DNA of 21,950 bases from a virus. The stretch's first letter is position 1, and the number at the start of each line of letters is the position of its first letter. Where the stretch lies: positions 1 to 21,950 of IMG/VR virus record IMGVR_UViG_3300032820_000141, one strand, 5' to 3'. A model generated the notes under the pieces. The model worked only from the letters and a program-made list of their open reading frames with translations, did not search any database and was not told where the DNA came from. The translations under genes and the position numbers were made by a program. Shown piece after piece: positions 1-7,625 of this stretch.

Positions 1-105
1 AGTTTGATTTTCCGATGTCACTACCTAGAGGGGGGGGTCTTGCCCGTGGGGGGCCGGAAAGGGGCCTAGAAGGCGTGTCAACAAGGGTCTACGGACTGCG
101 GTCTT
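1..105. other. G-tract-rich leader upstream of the terminase genes
   Basis: This non-coding leader precedes the small terminase gene. It contains an 8-G run (30-37), a 6-G run (48-53) and a 4-G run (61-64), with short CCTAGA direct repeats at about 25-30 and 65-70 flanking the G-tracts. No clear Shine-Dalgarno sequence or good sigma70 promoter is visible. In many cos-type phages the packaging site lies just upstream of terS, so the position suits a packaging/recognition region, but nothing in the sequence proves a cos site. The window edge may cut the element. Confidence 0.35.
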
Positions 106-597
106 ATGCCTAATCCGAAGGGCGGGATGCCTAGAAAGCCCGATGCGCTCAAAAAACTCCACGGGACGGCGCGAAAGGATCGCTCCGTGGGGTCCACCGC
201 AACGCCTACCGGGATGCCGACGCGCCCGACAGGGCTGAGTTCACAGGCCGCTCGCGTCTGGAAATCGCTCGGCCCGAAGCTCCACGGCCTTGGATTGCTG
301 TCTGAGATCGACCAAAGCACCTTCGCCGTCTACTGCCAAGCCTACGCCGATTGGCTGGAAGCGACTCGACTCCTCAACAAGCTCGGCATCGCCAACTGGT
401 ACAGCGAAACCGAGTCCGGCTATCGCCAAGTGATCCCCGAGGTCGCCGTCCGCGACAAGGCATACCAAGTGATGCAACGCCTAGAGACCCGCTTCGGCCT
501 AGACCCGTCCAGCCGCAGTGGCATCGCCATAGAGGGCCAGCAGAAGATCGCGAACGCGACCGAAGAGTTCCTCTTCGCTCCGCGAGTCATCGCGTGA
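106..597 (+). CDS. terS: Terminase small subunit, P27 family
   Basis: The small terminase recognises phage DNA and brings it to the large subunit for packaging. The 163-aa protein starts with the basic GMPRKPDALKKLHGTARKDR-type N-terminus typical of the P27/Terminase_4 family, followed by a mostly helical body (residues about 45-140) with conserved-looking aromatic and arginine positions. Its length is normal for the family. It lies directly before the large terminase and overlaps it by four bases (GTGA), so the two are probably translationally coupled. The start at 106 has no clear Shine-Dalgarno sequence; the in-frame ATG at 127, just after a GGGCGGG tract, is a plausible alternative that would remove seven residues. 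Assignment rests on the N-terminal motif plus context. Confidence 0.85.
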   Translation: MPNPKGGMPRKPDALKKLHGTARKDRSVGSTATPTGMPTRPTGLSSQAARVWKSLGPKLHGLGLLSEIDQSTFAVYCQAYADWLEATRLLNKLGIANWYSETESGYRQVIPEVAVRDKAYQVMQRLETRFGLDPSSRSGIAIEGQQKIANATEEFLFAPRVIA

Positions 598-2276
598 GCC
601 CTGCCGTCGCCGCTCTAGACAGTGGGACGGAGTTGGTGGCTGACCTGTTGGAGACAGATCGCGCTATCGGAGAGCTTGAGACGCTGGCACGGGAGCGCAT
701 CTTGCGGGCGCACGAGGAGTGGCCTGCGAAGGGCTACACCTTCGACCTCGCCGCTGGCCTGCGCGTCATCGAATTTGTGGAGGGCTACTGTCGCCACTAC
801 AAGGGCGAGTGGGCCGGGACGCCGATGCTGTTGGAGAATTGGCAGAAGGTCATCCTGCTGGAGTCGTTCGGGTGGATGCGCGAGGACGGCCTGCGCGTCC
901 ATCGCACGATGTGGCTGGAGCTAGGTCGCAAGAACGGCAAGTCGGCACTCGCCGCCGCGCTCGGCGTCTACCTCCTCATCGCTGACGGCGAGCAGGGCGC
1001 GGAGGTCTACTCGTCGGCCACCAAGCGCGACCAAGCGCGGATCGTGTTCCAGTTCGCCAAGGAGATCGTGAACCAGAGCCCTCAGTTGGCGGAGCACATC
1101 AAGGTCCAGCGCACCAACATGAGTGTGCTCCGCACCCGCTCCAAGTTCGAGCCCCTAAGTGCCGAGGGTGACACGCTCGACGGGCTCAGTCCCCACGGCA
1201 ACATCATCGACGAGTTGCACAGCCACCGCGACCGCAACGTCTACGACAAGCTGATCACCGCGCAGGCGGCACGTCGCCAGCCGATGAGCGTGTGCATTAC
1301 TACGGCTGGGATCTACGATCCCGAGAAGATCGGCTGGCAACTCCATGACCACGCGACTGCTCTGCTCAACGGTACAGTCGAGGATGACTCGTGGTTCGTC
1401 TGGATCAGTGCGGCAGACCGGGACGATGACCCCTATGCTCCTGAGACGTGGCAGAAGGCCAATCCGAATCTGAATGTGTCGATCTACCCTAGCTTCATCG
1501 AACAGCGAGCGAGCGAGGCTCTGTCCCAGCCCAGCAGTCTGAACGCCTTCATGCGTCTGCACCTGAATCAGTGGACCCAACAGATCGAACGCTGGCTCGA
1601 CATGGCCCACTGGGACGCCTGCAATCACGAGGTCGATCTGGATGCGCTGGAAGGCCGGGAGTGTTACATGGGGCTCGACCTCAGTAGCAAGCTCGACCTC
1701 ACGGCGCTGGCTCTTATCTTCCCGCCAACGGACGATGACCTGTGGCGGCTCTGGGTGAACTGCTATATACCAAGGGAGACTATGGTGGAGCGCGAGCGGG
1801 TGGACCGCATCCCTTACTCGACGTGGGAGCGCGAGGGATGGATTACGCCCACGGAGGGCGATGTGATCGACTACAAGTGGATCGAAAAAGACATCCTAGA
1901 ACTCAGCGAACGCTTTAACGTGCAAGAGGTTGCTTACGATCCGTGGTCAGCCCAGCAGACGGCGCTACGGATACGAGACGACATGGGCATCCCGGTCGTG
2001 CCCATCCGTCAGGGCTTCATGTCGCTCTCGGAGCCGACCAAGGAGTTCGAGCGGTTGGTCGTGAGCGGGAAGCTGGCCCACGGCGGCAACTCATGCCTCG
2101 CGTGGCAGGCGAACAATGTGACGGTGCGACACGATCCGGCAGGCAACATCAAGCCCGATAAGGGCCAGCAGACGCACAAGATCGACGGCATCGCGGCATC
2201 CATCATCGCGCTGGCCCGTGCATCACTGTGGGACGGCGGTAGCGTTTACGAGGAGGAGGGTATCCTAGTCCTATGA
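594..2276 (+). CDS. terL: Terminase large subunit (Terminase_1 / HK97-type)
   Basis: This is the packaging motor: an ATPase that translocates DNA into the prohead and a nuclease that cuts the concatemer. With the GTG start at 594 the protein is 560 aa, normal for the family. Visible motifs are a Walker A-like GRKNGKS (residues 111-117), Walker B NIIDELH with D206/E207, and an RNase H-like nuclease centre built from D362 (MGLDLSSKLD), D449 (AYDPW) and D531 (HKIDGIAA). The open frame extends upstream to 351, but that part lies inside terS and reads as low-complexity basic shadow sequence, so the GTG overlapping the terS stop is preferred. The stop overlaps the next start as ATGA. Confidence 0.95.
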   Translation: MSPAVAALDSGTELVADLLETDRAIGELETLARERILRAHEEWPAKGYTFDLAAGLRVIEFVEGYCRHYKGEWAGTPMLLENWQKVILLESFGWMREDGLRVHRTMWLELGRKNGKSALAAALGVYLLIADGEQGAEVYSSATKRDQARIVFQFAKEIVNQSPQLAEHIKVQRTNMSVLRTRSKFEPLSAEGDTLDGLSPHGNIIDELHSHRDRNVYDKLITAQAARRQPMSVCITTAGIYDPEKIGWQLHDHATALLNGTVEDDSWFVWISAADRDDDPYAPETWQKANPNLNVSIYPSFIEQRASEALSQPSSLNAFMRLHLNQWTQQIERWLDMAHWDACNHEVDLDALEGRECYMGLDLSSKLDLTALALIFPPTDDDLWRLWVNCYIPRETMVERERVDRIPYSTWEREGWITPTEGDVIDYKWIEKDILELSERFNVQEVAYDPWSAQQTALRIRDDMGIPVVPIRQGFMSLSEPTKEFERLVVSGKLAHGGNSCLAWQANNVTVRHDPAGNIKPDKGQQTHKIDGIAASIIALARASLWDGGSVYEEEGILVL

Positions 2277-2431
2277 AGAGATTGAAACTTGATCTGCGCG
2301 ATGCTCACATCTATGGCGGTATGATCCTCATCGCCATCGGCACCTTCGGCCTCACTGGCTGGGAGGGTGCGCTGATCGCTCTCGGCGTCGTCGGCCTCTA
2401 CCTCGGCACCTATCGCATGGGGAGATTGTAA
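2273..2431 (+). CDS. Small membrane protein between terminase and portal
   Basis: This 52-aa gene begins with an ATG overlapping the terL stop (ATGA) and ends in TAATG, overlapping the portal start by one base. A strong AGGAGGAGG lies at 2251-2259, somewhat far (13 nt) from the ATG. The protein has a charged N-terminus (MKRLKLDLRDAHIYGG), then hydrophobic residues about 16-46 rich in Gly, Ile, Leu and Val with one Trp-Glu break near 30-31, which fits one long or two short membrane segments, and a short basic tail (YRMGRL). Small membrane proteins at this position occur in many siphophages, but their role is unknown. A structural or holin-like role cannot be decided from sequence. The tight coupling on both sides argues that it is a real gene. 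Confidence 0.75.
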   Translation: MKRLKLDLRDAHIYGGMILIAIGTFGLTGWEGALIALGVVGLYLGTYRMGRL

Positions 2432-4452
2432 TGGGAATTTTCACCGTACTAGAGGAGCGGCAAGCGCCGGGACCGCTGGACGACTTCTGGTACGAGCCGA
2501 TCAGCAGATGGAAGGATCAGGCGGAGGTCAGTCCGCACGAGGCGCTGAGTTCGACGCCTGTCTGGGCGGCGGTCAACCTCATCTCCGGCACCATTGGCTC
2601 CCTGCCGCTCGTGCTCTATCGCGAGCTAGGGAACGGCGGCAAGGAACGCGCTGATGATCAGCCGCTCTACGATCTCCTGCGCTGGCAACCCAACGGCTTC
2701 CAGACGGCGGTGGAGATGATGGAGATGGGGCAGGGCCACCTGTGTTTGAGGGGCAACGCCTTCTTCCGGCTGGAGACCAACGTCGGTGGCGAACTGATCG
2801 CCATCGTGCCGCTCCATCCTGACCGGATGAAGCTGAAGTCCAGTGGGGGCGTCATCGAATACCACTACGCGAAGGGCGTGGGCAATCCCCGAGTCTTCTC
2901 ATCCGAGGAGATCCTGCACGTGAAGGGGCTCTCCAGCGACGGGCTGATAGGCTACAGTCCCATCACCGTTGCGGCTGGCACCATCGCGCTCAGTCAGGCG
3001 GCGGAGCACTACGGTGCTCGCTTCTTCGAGAACTCGGCGACACCGAGCGGCATACTCTCCCACCCCGGTAAGCTCAAACCAGAAGCGCGTGGCAATATAA
3101 AGAAGTCGTGGGAGGCCGCGCACGGTGCGGGGAAGCAACATTCCGTCGCGTTGCTGGAGGAGGGCCTGTCGTGGACGGCGCTCTCCGTGACGCCAGAGGA
3201 GGCCCAGTTCATAGCTACTCGGAAGTACCAAGCCGAGGAGATCGCCCGCTTGTTCAACGTGCCGCCTCACCTCTTGATGCTCCTCGACCGCTCGACGTTC
3301 AGCAACGTGGTGGAGCAAAACAAGTCCTTCGCGGTGAACTGCATCAGACCGTGGGCGATCAGGTGGGAGCAGGCTATTCGTAAGTCGATCCTTGAGAGGT
3401 TCGGAGATAGCTCGCTGTTCACGGAGTTCGAGATGGATGCCCTGCTCCGGCCCGATACGATGGCGAGAGCACAAGCGAACCAGATCCTGCTCCAGAACGG
3501 AGCACTCACTATCGACGAGTGGCGGGCTCGCGAAAACATGAACCCGCTGGACTCACGCGCTGGCGAGGTCCATTGGATGCCGCTGAACATAGCGCCCGTC
3601 AGTGTGGCCGAGGCGGGTCCAAGCGAAGAGGATGCGGCTCGCCACCTACGCAACGAACTCCGAAGCCAGCACGTCGAGGTCGACGACAGCTTCGGCCTGC
3701 GCGAGCTTCGCAGTCTGGCCAACCGCCGCAAGATCGCGGAGGCGACGAGGCCGCTGATTGAGGACGCCAGCCAGCGCCTGATCAAGCGCGAGGTCAAGGC
3801 GGTGAAACGCATGATGACGAAACAGTTGTCCGGCCTGCCGGATGGTCGCGAGTTGCGTGGCACTGACGGACTCTTCACTGAGTTGGATGAGTTCTATCAC
3901 GGTGAGTTCATGGAGGTCATCGCGGAGGCGTTGCTCCCGGTCATCCGCTCCTATGCCAGAGAGATCTACACACAGGCGGCGTTGGAGGTAGGCTTCCCGC
4001 CGGAGTTCACTCCTGACTTGGAGGAGTTCATCAGGGGCTACGTGTCGGTCGCCTCAGTGCAACACGCCAAGACATCGCGGCAGGAGCTACAGTCGCTGAT
4101 CAGCAATCTCGACTTCACGGAGGTGCTCAACGCCTTGGAGTTGAAGCTCGCGGAGTGGCTGGAGAAGCGAGCGGCGAAGATGGCCAAGCGCCAGACGACG
4201 GAGGGCAATGGTGCCTTCAGCAAGTTCGCCTACATCGCTGGCGGCGTTGTCAGCCTGCGCTGGGTGACAGCCGGAAGCGCGACGTGTCCGTTCTGTAAGA
4301 AGCTGAACGGCAGAAGCGTACTCGGCGCAGAGACTTTCCTGCAAGCTGGGACCGCCTTGGAGAGTGACGAGGGCAAACTCAGGGTGTCTCGTAACGTGAA
4401 CCATCCGCCAGCGCACCCCGGTTGTGACTGTTTCATATCCCCCGGCATCTAG
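2431..4452 (+). CDS. Portal protein fused to a Mu F-like (MuF) minor head domain
   Basis: The portal is the dodecameric ring at one capsid vertex through which DNA enters and to which the neck attaches. The 673-aa protein starts after a good GGGGAG site (2419-2424, spacing 6). Residues about 1-400 match HK97-family portals: SSTPVWAAVNLISGTIGSLP near the N-terminus, then a YSPITVAA stretch and a FNVPPHLL / STFSNVVEQN segment. HK97 portals are normally about 400-450 aa; the extra C-terminal portion (about 410-673) is helical and ends in a Mu gpF-type signature with C619-x2-C622 (CPFCKKLNGRSV), H658, H662, C665 and C667 (HPGCDC). Mu F proteins are usually separate minor head proteins injected or placed near the portal, so this is a fusion of the two. 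I see no frameshift between the parts. Confidence 0.93.
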   Translation: MGIFTVLEERQAPGPLDDFWYEPISRWKDQAEVSPHEALSSTPVWAAVNLISGTIGSLPLVLYRELGNGGKERADDQPLYDLLRWQPNGFQTAVEMMEMGQGHLCLRGNAFFRLETNVGGELIAIVPLHPDRMKLKSSGGVIEYHYAKGVGNPRVFSSEEILHVKGLSSDGLIGYSPITVAAGTIALSQAAEHYGARFFENSATPSGILSHPGKLKPEARGNIKKSWEAAHGAGKQHSVALLEEGLSWTALSVTPEEAQFIATRKYQAEEIARLFNVPPHLLMLLDRSTFSNVVEQNKSFAVNCIRPWAIRWEQAIRKSILERFGDSSLFTEFEMDALLRPDTMARAQANQILLQNGALTIDEWRARENMNPLDSRAGEVHWMPLNIAPVSVAEAGPSEEDAARHLRNELRSQHVEVDDSFGLRELRSLANRRKIAEATRPLIEDASQRLIKREVKAVKRMMTKQLSGLPDGRELRGTDGLFTELDEFYHGEFMEVIAEALLPVIRSYAREIYTQAALEVGFPPEFTPDLEEFIRGYVSVASVQHAKTSRQELQSLISNLDFTEVLNALELKLAEWLEKRAAKMAKRQTTEGNGAFSKFAYIAGGVVSLRWVTAGSATCPFCKKLNGRSVLGAETFLQAGTALESDEGKLRVSRNVNHPPAHPGCDCFISPGI

Positions 4453-4466
4453 AGAGGAAGACGAAC

Positions 4467-5375
4467 ATGAACATCGAACGCAGAGATTATGACCTTGAGG
4501 GCCTAGAGGTTCGCGAGACGGAGAGCGGGAAGACCATCAGGGGACTCGCTCTTCCCTTCAATCGAAACAGCGCCGACTTGGGGGGCTTCATCGAACGCAT
4601 CCAACCGGGAGCCGTCTCGGTCGACAACACCGACATCGTGATGCTCTGGCAACACGACTCGACGGACCCGATCACCAGACAGTCGAGCGGGCTCGAACTC
4701 GAAGTGCGGAAGTCCGGTCTCTGGTTTGAGGCACAGGCCACGGACTTCAGCGACCGCCAGTTGGATCTACTCCAGCGCGGCGTGGTCAAGCACATGAGCT
4801 TCGGCTTCGTCACCATCGACGACGAGTGGGAGCAGGAGTCGAAGCCCGTCAGGCGGACGCTCAAGGAGATCGAACTGCGCGAGATCAGTCCGGTCACTTG
4901 GCCAGCGTACAAGCAGACGAGCGTGGCGGTGCGTAGCGCCCAAGAGGCGGGCATCGACTTGCGCGTGGTGCCTGACAACATCAGCACGGCAGTGGACGAG
5001 GACCGTCGCACCCCGTGGGAGAAGCCTCGGCTCGAAGACTTCACCTCGGAGCAGTGGGCTGATCTCAGCGCAGAGGAGCGCGACGACATAGCGGGCCACT
5101 TCACGTGGGCACCGACGATGCCGCCGGACAGCTTCAGTGAGTTGGCGCTACCGCATCACAGGGCGTCGGACGGCAAGGTGATCTGGCGTGGCTTGGTCGC
5201 CGCCGCTGGCAGGCTCGACCAGACGCGACTGCCTGAGAGCGCGATGGGCGCGGTACGAGCCCACCTCGCGGCCCACTACAAGGCGTTCGGCGAGGAGGCA
5301 CCGTGGGAGAGGAGCGCACCGGACGACGAGACGATGCGGCGGGAGCGGTTGCGGCTGGTCACGCTCGACCTATGA
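4467..5375 (+). CDS. HK97-type prohead (maturation) protease with extra C-terminal domain
   Basis: This serine protease cleaves the capsid N-terminal scaffold (delta) domain during head maturation. In the 302-aa protein, residues about 1-165 form the protease: GLALPFN near residue 27, catalytic His63 in LWQHD, catalytic Ser111 in KHMSFGF and the ELREISPVTWPAY block (137-148) are all family hallmarks. Typical HK97 proteases are about 170-230 aa. Here residues about 180-285 form an additional domain with WADLSAEERDDIA, LPHH (228-231), VIWRGLVAAAGRL and AHLAAHYKAFG blocks, a module I recognise as an appendix of other phage head-maturation proteins, without known function. The ribosome-binding site GAGGA (4454-4458) has 8-base spacing. 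The stop overlaps the next start as ATGA. Confidence 0.93.
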   Translation: MNIERRDYDLEGLEVRETESGKTIRGLALPFNRNSADLGGFIERIQPGAVSVDNTDIVMLWQHDSTDPITRQSSGLELEVRKSGLWFEAQATDFSDRQLDLLQRGVVKHMSFGFVTIDDEWEQESKPVRRTLKEIELREISPVTWPAYKQTSVAVRSAQEAGIDLRVVPDNISTAVDEDRRTPWEKPRLEDFTSEQWADLSAEERDDIAGHFTWAPTMPPDSFSELALPHHRASDGKVIWRGLVAAAGRLDQTRLPESAMGAVRAHLAAHYKAFGEEAPWERSAPDDETMRRERLRLVTLDL

Positions 5376-5527
5376 GGTTGTGGGGGCTGGTCGCTGGGTC
5401 CGTGTTCTTCAGCATCATCGTCGCCGCCAGCCTTGCACCCAATGAAGAGCAGACGAGGTATCGCGACTTCAAGAAACTGGAGCGAGCGCACAGATACGGC
5501 TCTTACGGCGGGGGCGTCGAGGGGTAG
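5372..5527 (+). CDS. Small membrane-anchored or exported protein
   Basis: This 51-aa gene uses an ATG overlapping the protease stop (ATGA). The same frame is open from 5303, but that extension lies inside the protease gene, so the coupled start at 5372 is preferred. Residues about 3-21 (LWGLVAGSVFFSIIVAASL) form one hydrophobic segment that could be a membrane anchor or signal peptide; the remaining 30 residues are charged and end in a glycine-rich tail. No lipobox cysteine is present. It is the last plus-strand gene before the reversed helicase cassette. No function can be assigned. Confidence 0.6.
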   Translation: MRLWGLVAGSVFFSIIVAASLAPNEEQTRYRDFKKLERAHRYGSYGGGVEG

Positions 5528-5531
5528 GGAC

Positions 5532-5559
5532 AAAAAAAAGAGGGGGCCTCTCGGCCCCC
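5532..5559 (-). terminator. Intrinsic terminator of the reversed helicase gene
   Basis: A perfect 7-bp GC stem lies at 5542-5548 and 5553-5559 (GGGGGCC / GGCCCCC) with a 4-base loop. Read on the minus strand it is followed by a short TC and eight T residues (the plus-strand A8 at 5532-5539), a textbook Rho-independent terminator starting just 11 bases past the helicase stop. On the plus strand no T-run follows the stem, so it should not stop plus-strand transcription efficiently. Confidence 0.9.
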
Positions 5560-5570
5560 CCCCTCTCCCC

Positions 5571-7523
5571 TCAGTATTCGCCGCCGCCCCAGTGCGTAGC
5601 GCAGATGGGGCCGATCCCGTCCTTCACTGACTTGGGGTCGGTGAGTTCGGCTCCGCAGTTGGAGCAGACGCCCGTCTCGCGACCGTGGCGGCGGGCGGCA
5701 CCGATGGGGTCTTCGTCAATCGCGAGGAGGTCGATGCCCGTCTGGGTGTCGGCGCTTCCCACGGGGCGGAACACGCTGTCCGGCGTGACCTTGCCCTGAT
5801 ACTCTCCGTCACGCTTCACGTACAGGCATCCGGCGTTGTTGCCCTGCTCTGGCGCGGTCGTGATCCTCAGTGATCCGACGGCGAGGCGCGGACGGTTGAC
5901 CGTTGCGCCTGCCCGATTGAACGCCCCTATGAGTCCCGGCACTGTGATGGCGCTCTGGGGCGCTGGGGTGGCTTCTAACAGGTCGCGCAGTGTGACCACT
6001 GGGGCTGGTGCGGCTGGGGCCTTGGGGGCCGCTACAGTGTCGAGGCTGGCGTCGAGCACTCCCTGCTTCTGGACGACCAGTTCGACCTGACGGGCGTCGA
6101 TGCTCTGGTCGACCACTAGGTGCTGAACCAACACGCTGTCGTGTTGGCCGATGCGGTGGCACCTGTCCTCGGCCTGCGACAGGTTCCCCGGCACCCAATC
6201 CAGTTCGGCGAAGATTACGTGGGAGGCGCGGGTCAGCGTGATGCCGACGCCAGCCGCTCCGAGGGAACCGATGAACACGTCCACGTCGCCGCGCTGGAAG
6301 CTCTCTACTGCCGCCTGCCGCTCCTCGGAGGTGTTGTCGCCTGTCAGGGTTACGCAGTCGAGTTCCGACGCGAGGGCGGTGATCACGTCCTTGTGGTGGG
6401 CGAAGACTACGACCGGATGGTCGATGTTTTTCAAGTGGTCGAGGATCGCTGGCACCTTGGCTCGTGCCATCAGGTGGCGCTCACCCGAAAGCTCGTCGAA
6501 CTTGATCCGAGGCGATGTGGTCTGCGACTCGGCTTCCGCGAGTTCCTGCACCCTGAGTTCCTCTGTGTAGTCTGCGCCGTCGAGCACGATGACCTGACGC
6601 CGCTTCGGCGGTAGCTCGTTGAGCACGTCGGCCTTGAGGCGGCGTACCATGATGGAGCTACGCAGTTGCTCCTGAAGCTCGGGGAGGTTGGACGCGCCCA
6701 AGAAGTCCCAGCCGTGGCGAGTCTGGTGGGCGTTGCAGTAGCGTTTGGCGAACTTGAAGAAGTGGCCGAAGCGCGACGGCGCGAGGTAGCCAGCGATGGG
6801 CTGGATCTCGACGGGCCTGTTCGGGATCGGCGTCCCCGTGAGTACCAGCTTCCGCTCGGCGCTGATGGCGAGCGCGGCCTTGGTGCGCTTGGTCTTCGGG
6901 TTCTTGCAATAGTGGGACTCGTCGAGCACGACGATGCCCCACGTGCGTCCGTGCAATGCGTCGGCGTGTTTGGCCAGCACGTCGTAGTTGATGACCACGA
7001 CATCTGGATCGGCTGGGAAGACTTGCCCCCCACCGTTCACGATGTCGATCCGACGCTCGTCCACCAGCCACCGCTGGAGTTCGTTCCTCCAGTTGAGCTT
7101 GAGCGAGGCAGGGCAGACGATGAGCACGGTCTCGGGGCGCGTGGCGTTGATGACGCCGATGGCTTGGATGGTTTTTCCCAAGCCCATCTCATCGGCTATG
7201 AGCGTGGCGTCACGCCCGAGCGCGTAGGCGATCCCGGCCCGCTGGAACGGGAGGTACTCAAGCCCGTCAGGGGAGGGGATGTCGATGGTCGCGTCGGTGG
7301 CGCGGGACGCCTCGACGGTGGCCTCGACCTCGGCGGCGTCAGGCGTCGTCCAGTGGGAGACTTGCCACTTGCCCTGATACTTCGAGACGCGGTAGCCCAG
7401 CGCCTTCAGATCATCCTTGTGCGAGCGCCACACTTCCCAGAACTCGGGCGTGGGCGTGGCCGAGCGCACGGTGCGTCCGTCCGGCAGTTCCTTGGTCTCT
7501 CCCCACGTCAGGTCGAACTCCAT
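5571..7523 (-). CDS. SNF2-family (SMARCAL1-like) helicase/ATPase with C-terminal zinc-binding motif
   Basis: This is an ATP-driven DNA translocase of helicase superfamily 2. The 650-aa protein has Walker A DEMGLGKT (111-118), DESH (201-204), TGTP (229-232), a GVGITLTRASHVIF block (425-438) and arginine-finger motif RCHRIGQ (454-460). It then has a Pro/Ala-rich linker (about 498-525) and a C-terminal C620-x2-C623...C641-x2-H644 motif in a CGAELTDP...GIGPIC context, like DUF6011-type zinc modules. The start at 7523 is chosen because AAGGGGAG sits 7 bases upstream; the frame is open to 7808, but the upstream part lacks family character. Such helicases normally sit in phage replication modules. 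Here it lies alone, reversed, between protease and capsid genes, with its own terminator. It could aid replication restart, recombination or transcription. ATPase identity is sure; role is not. Confidence 0.93.
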   Translation of the reverse strand: MEFDLTWGETKELPDGRTVRSATPTPEFWEVWRSHKDDLKALGYRVSKYQGKWQVSHWTTPDAAEVEATVEASRATDATIDIPSPDGLEYLPFQRAGIAYALGRDATLIADEMGLGKTIQAIGVINATRPETVLIVCPASLKLNWRNELQRWLVDERRIDIVNGGGQVFPADPDVVVINYDVLAKHADALHGRTWGIVVLDESHYCKNPKTKRTKAALAISAERKLVLTGTPIPNRPVEIQPIAGYLAPSRFGHFFKFAKRYCNAHQTRHGWDFLGASNLPELQEQLRSSIMVRRLKADVLNELPPKRRQVIVLDGADYTEELRVQELAEAESQTTSPRIKFDELSGERHLMARAKVPAILDHLKNIDHPVVVFAHHKDVITALASELDCVTLTGDNTSEERQAAVESFQRGDVDVFIGSLGAAGVGITLTRASHVIFAELDWVPGNLSQAEDRCHRIGQHDSVLVQHLVVDQSIDARQVELVVQKQGVLDASLDTVAAPKAPAAPAPVVTLRDLLEATPAPQSAITVPGLIGAFNRAGATVNRPRLAVGSLRITTAPEQGNNAGCLYVKRDGEYQGKVTPDSVFRPVGSADTQTGIDLLAIDEDPIGAARRHGRETGVCSNCGAELTDPKSVKDGIGPICATHWGGGEY

Positions 7524-7625
7524 CTCGGTACTCCCCTTATGAAGGCGAACATCATCCATACAGTCAATCTGGGGACATCTGTCCTCTGACGCAAGGGGTA
7601 TGACCACATTCGTTTCGAGGTCGTG

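Noticed and set aside
4-31. TTGATT...TAGAGG as a promoter for terS
   Set aside because: The -10 matches only three of six positions and the spacing is 16; chance occurrence is as likely.
351-593. Upstream extension of the large terminase frame
   Set aside because: It lies wholly inside terS, has Arg/Pro-rich shadow composition, and the coupled GTG at 594 gives a normal-length terminase.
4487-5104. Minus-strand open frame (205 aa) over the protease
   Set aside because: Ser/Arg/Thr-rich antisense shadow of a well supported protease.
6666-7589. Plus-strand open frame (307 aa) over the helicase gene
   Set aside because: It mirrors the helicase codons and reads as low-complexity Gly/Val/Asp/Arg; the minus-strand helicase motifs are unambiguous.
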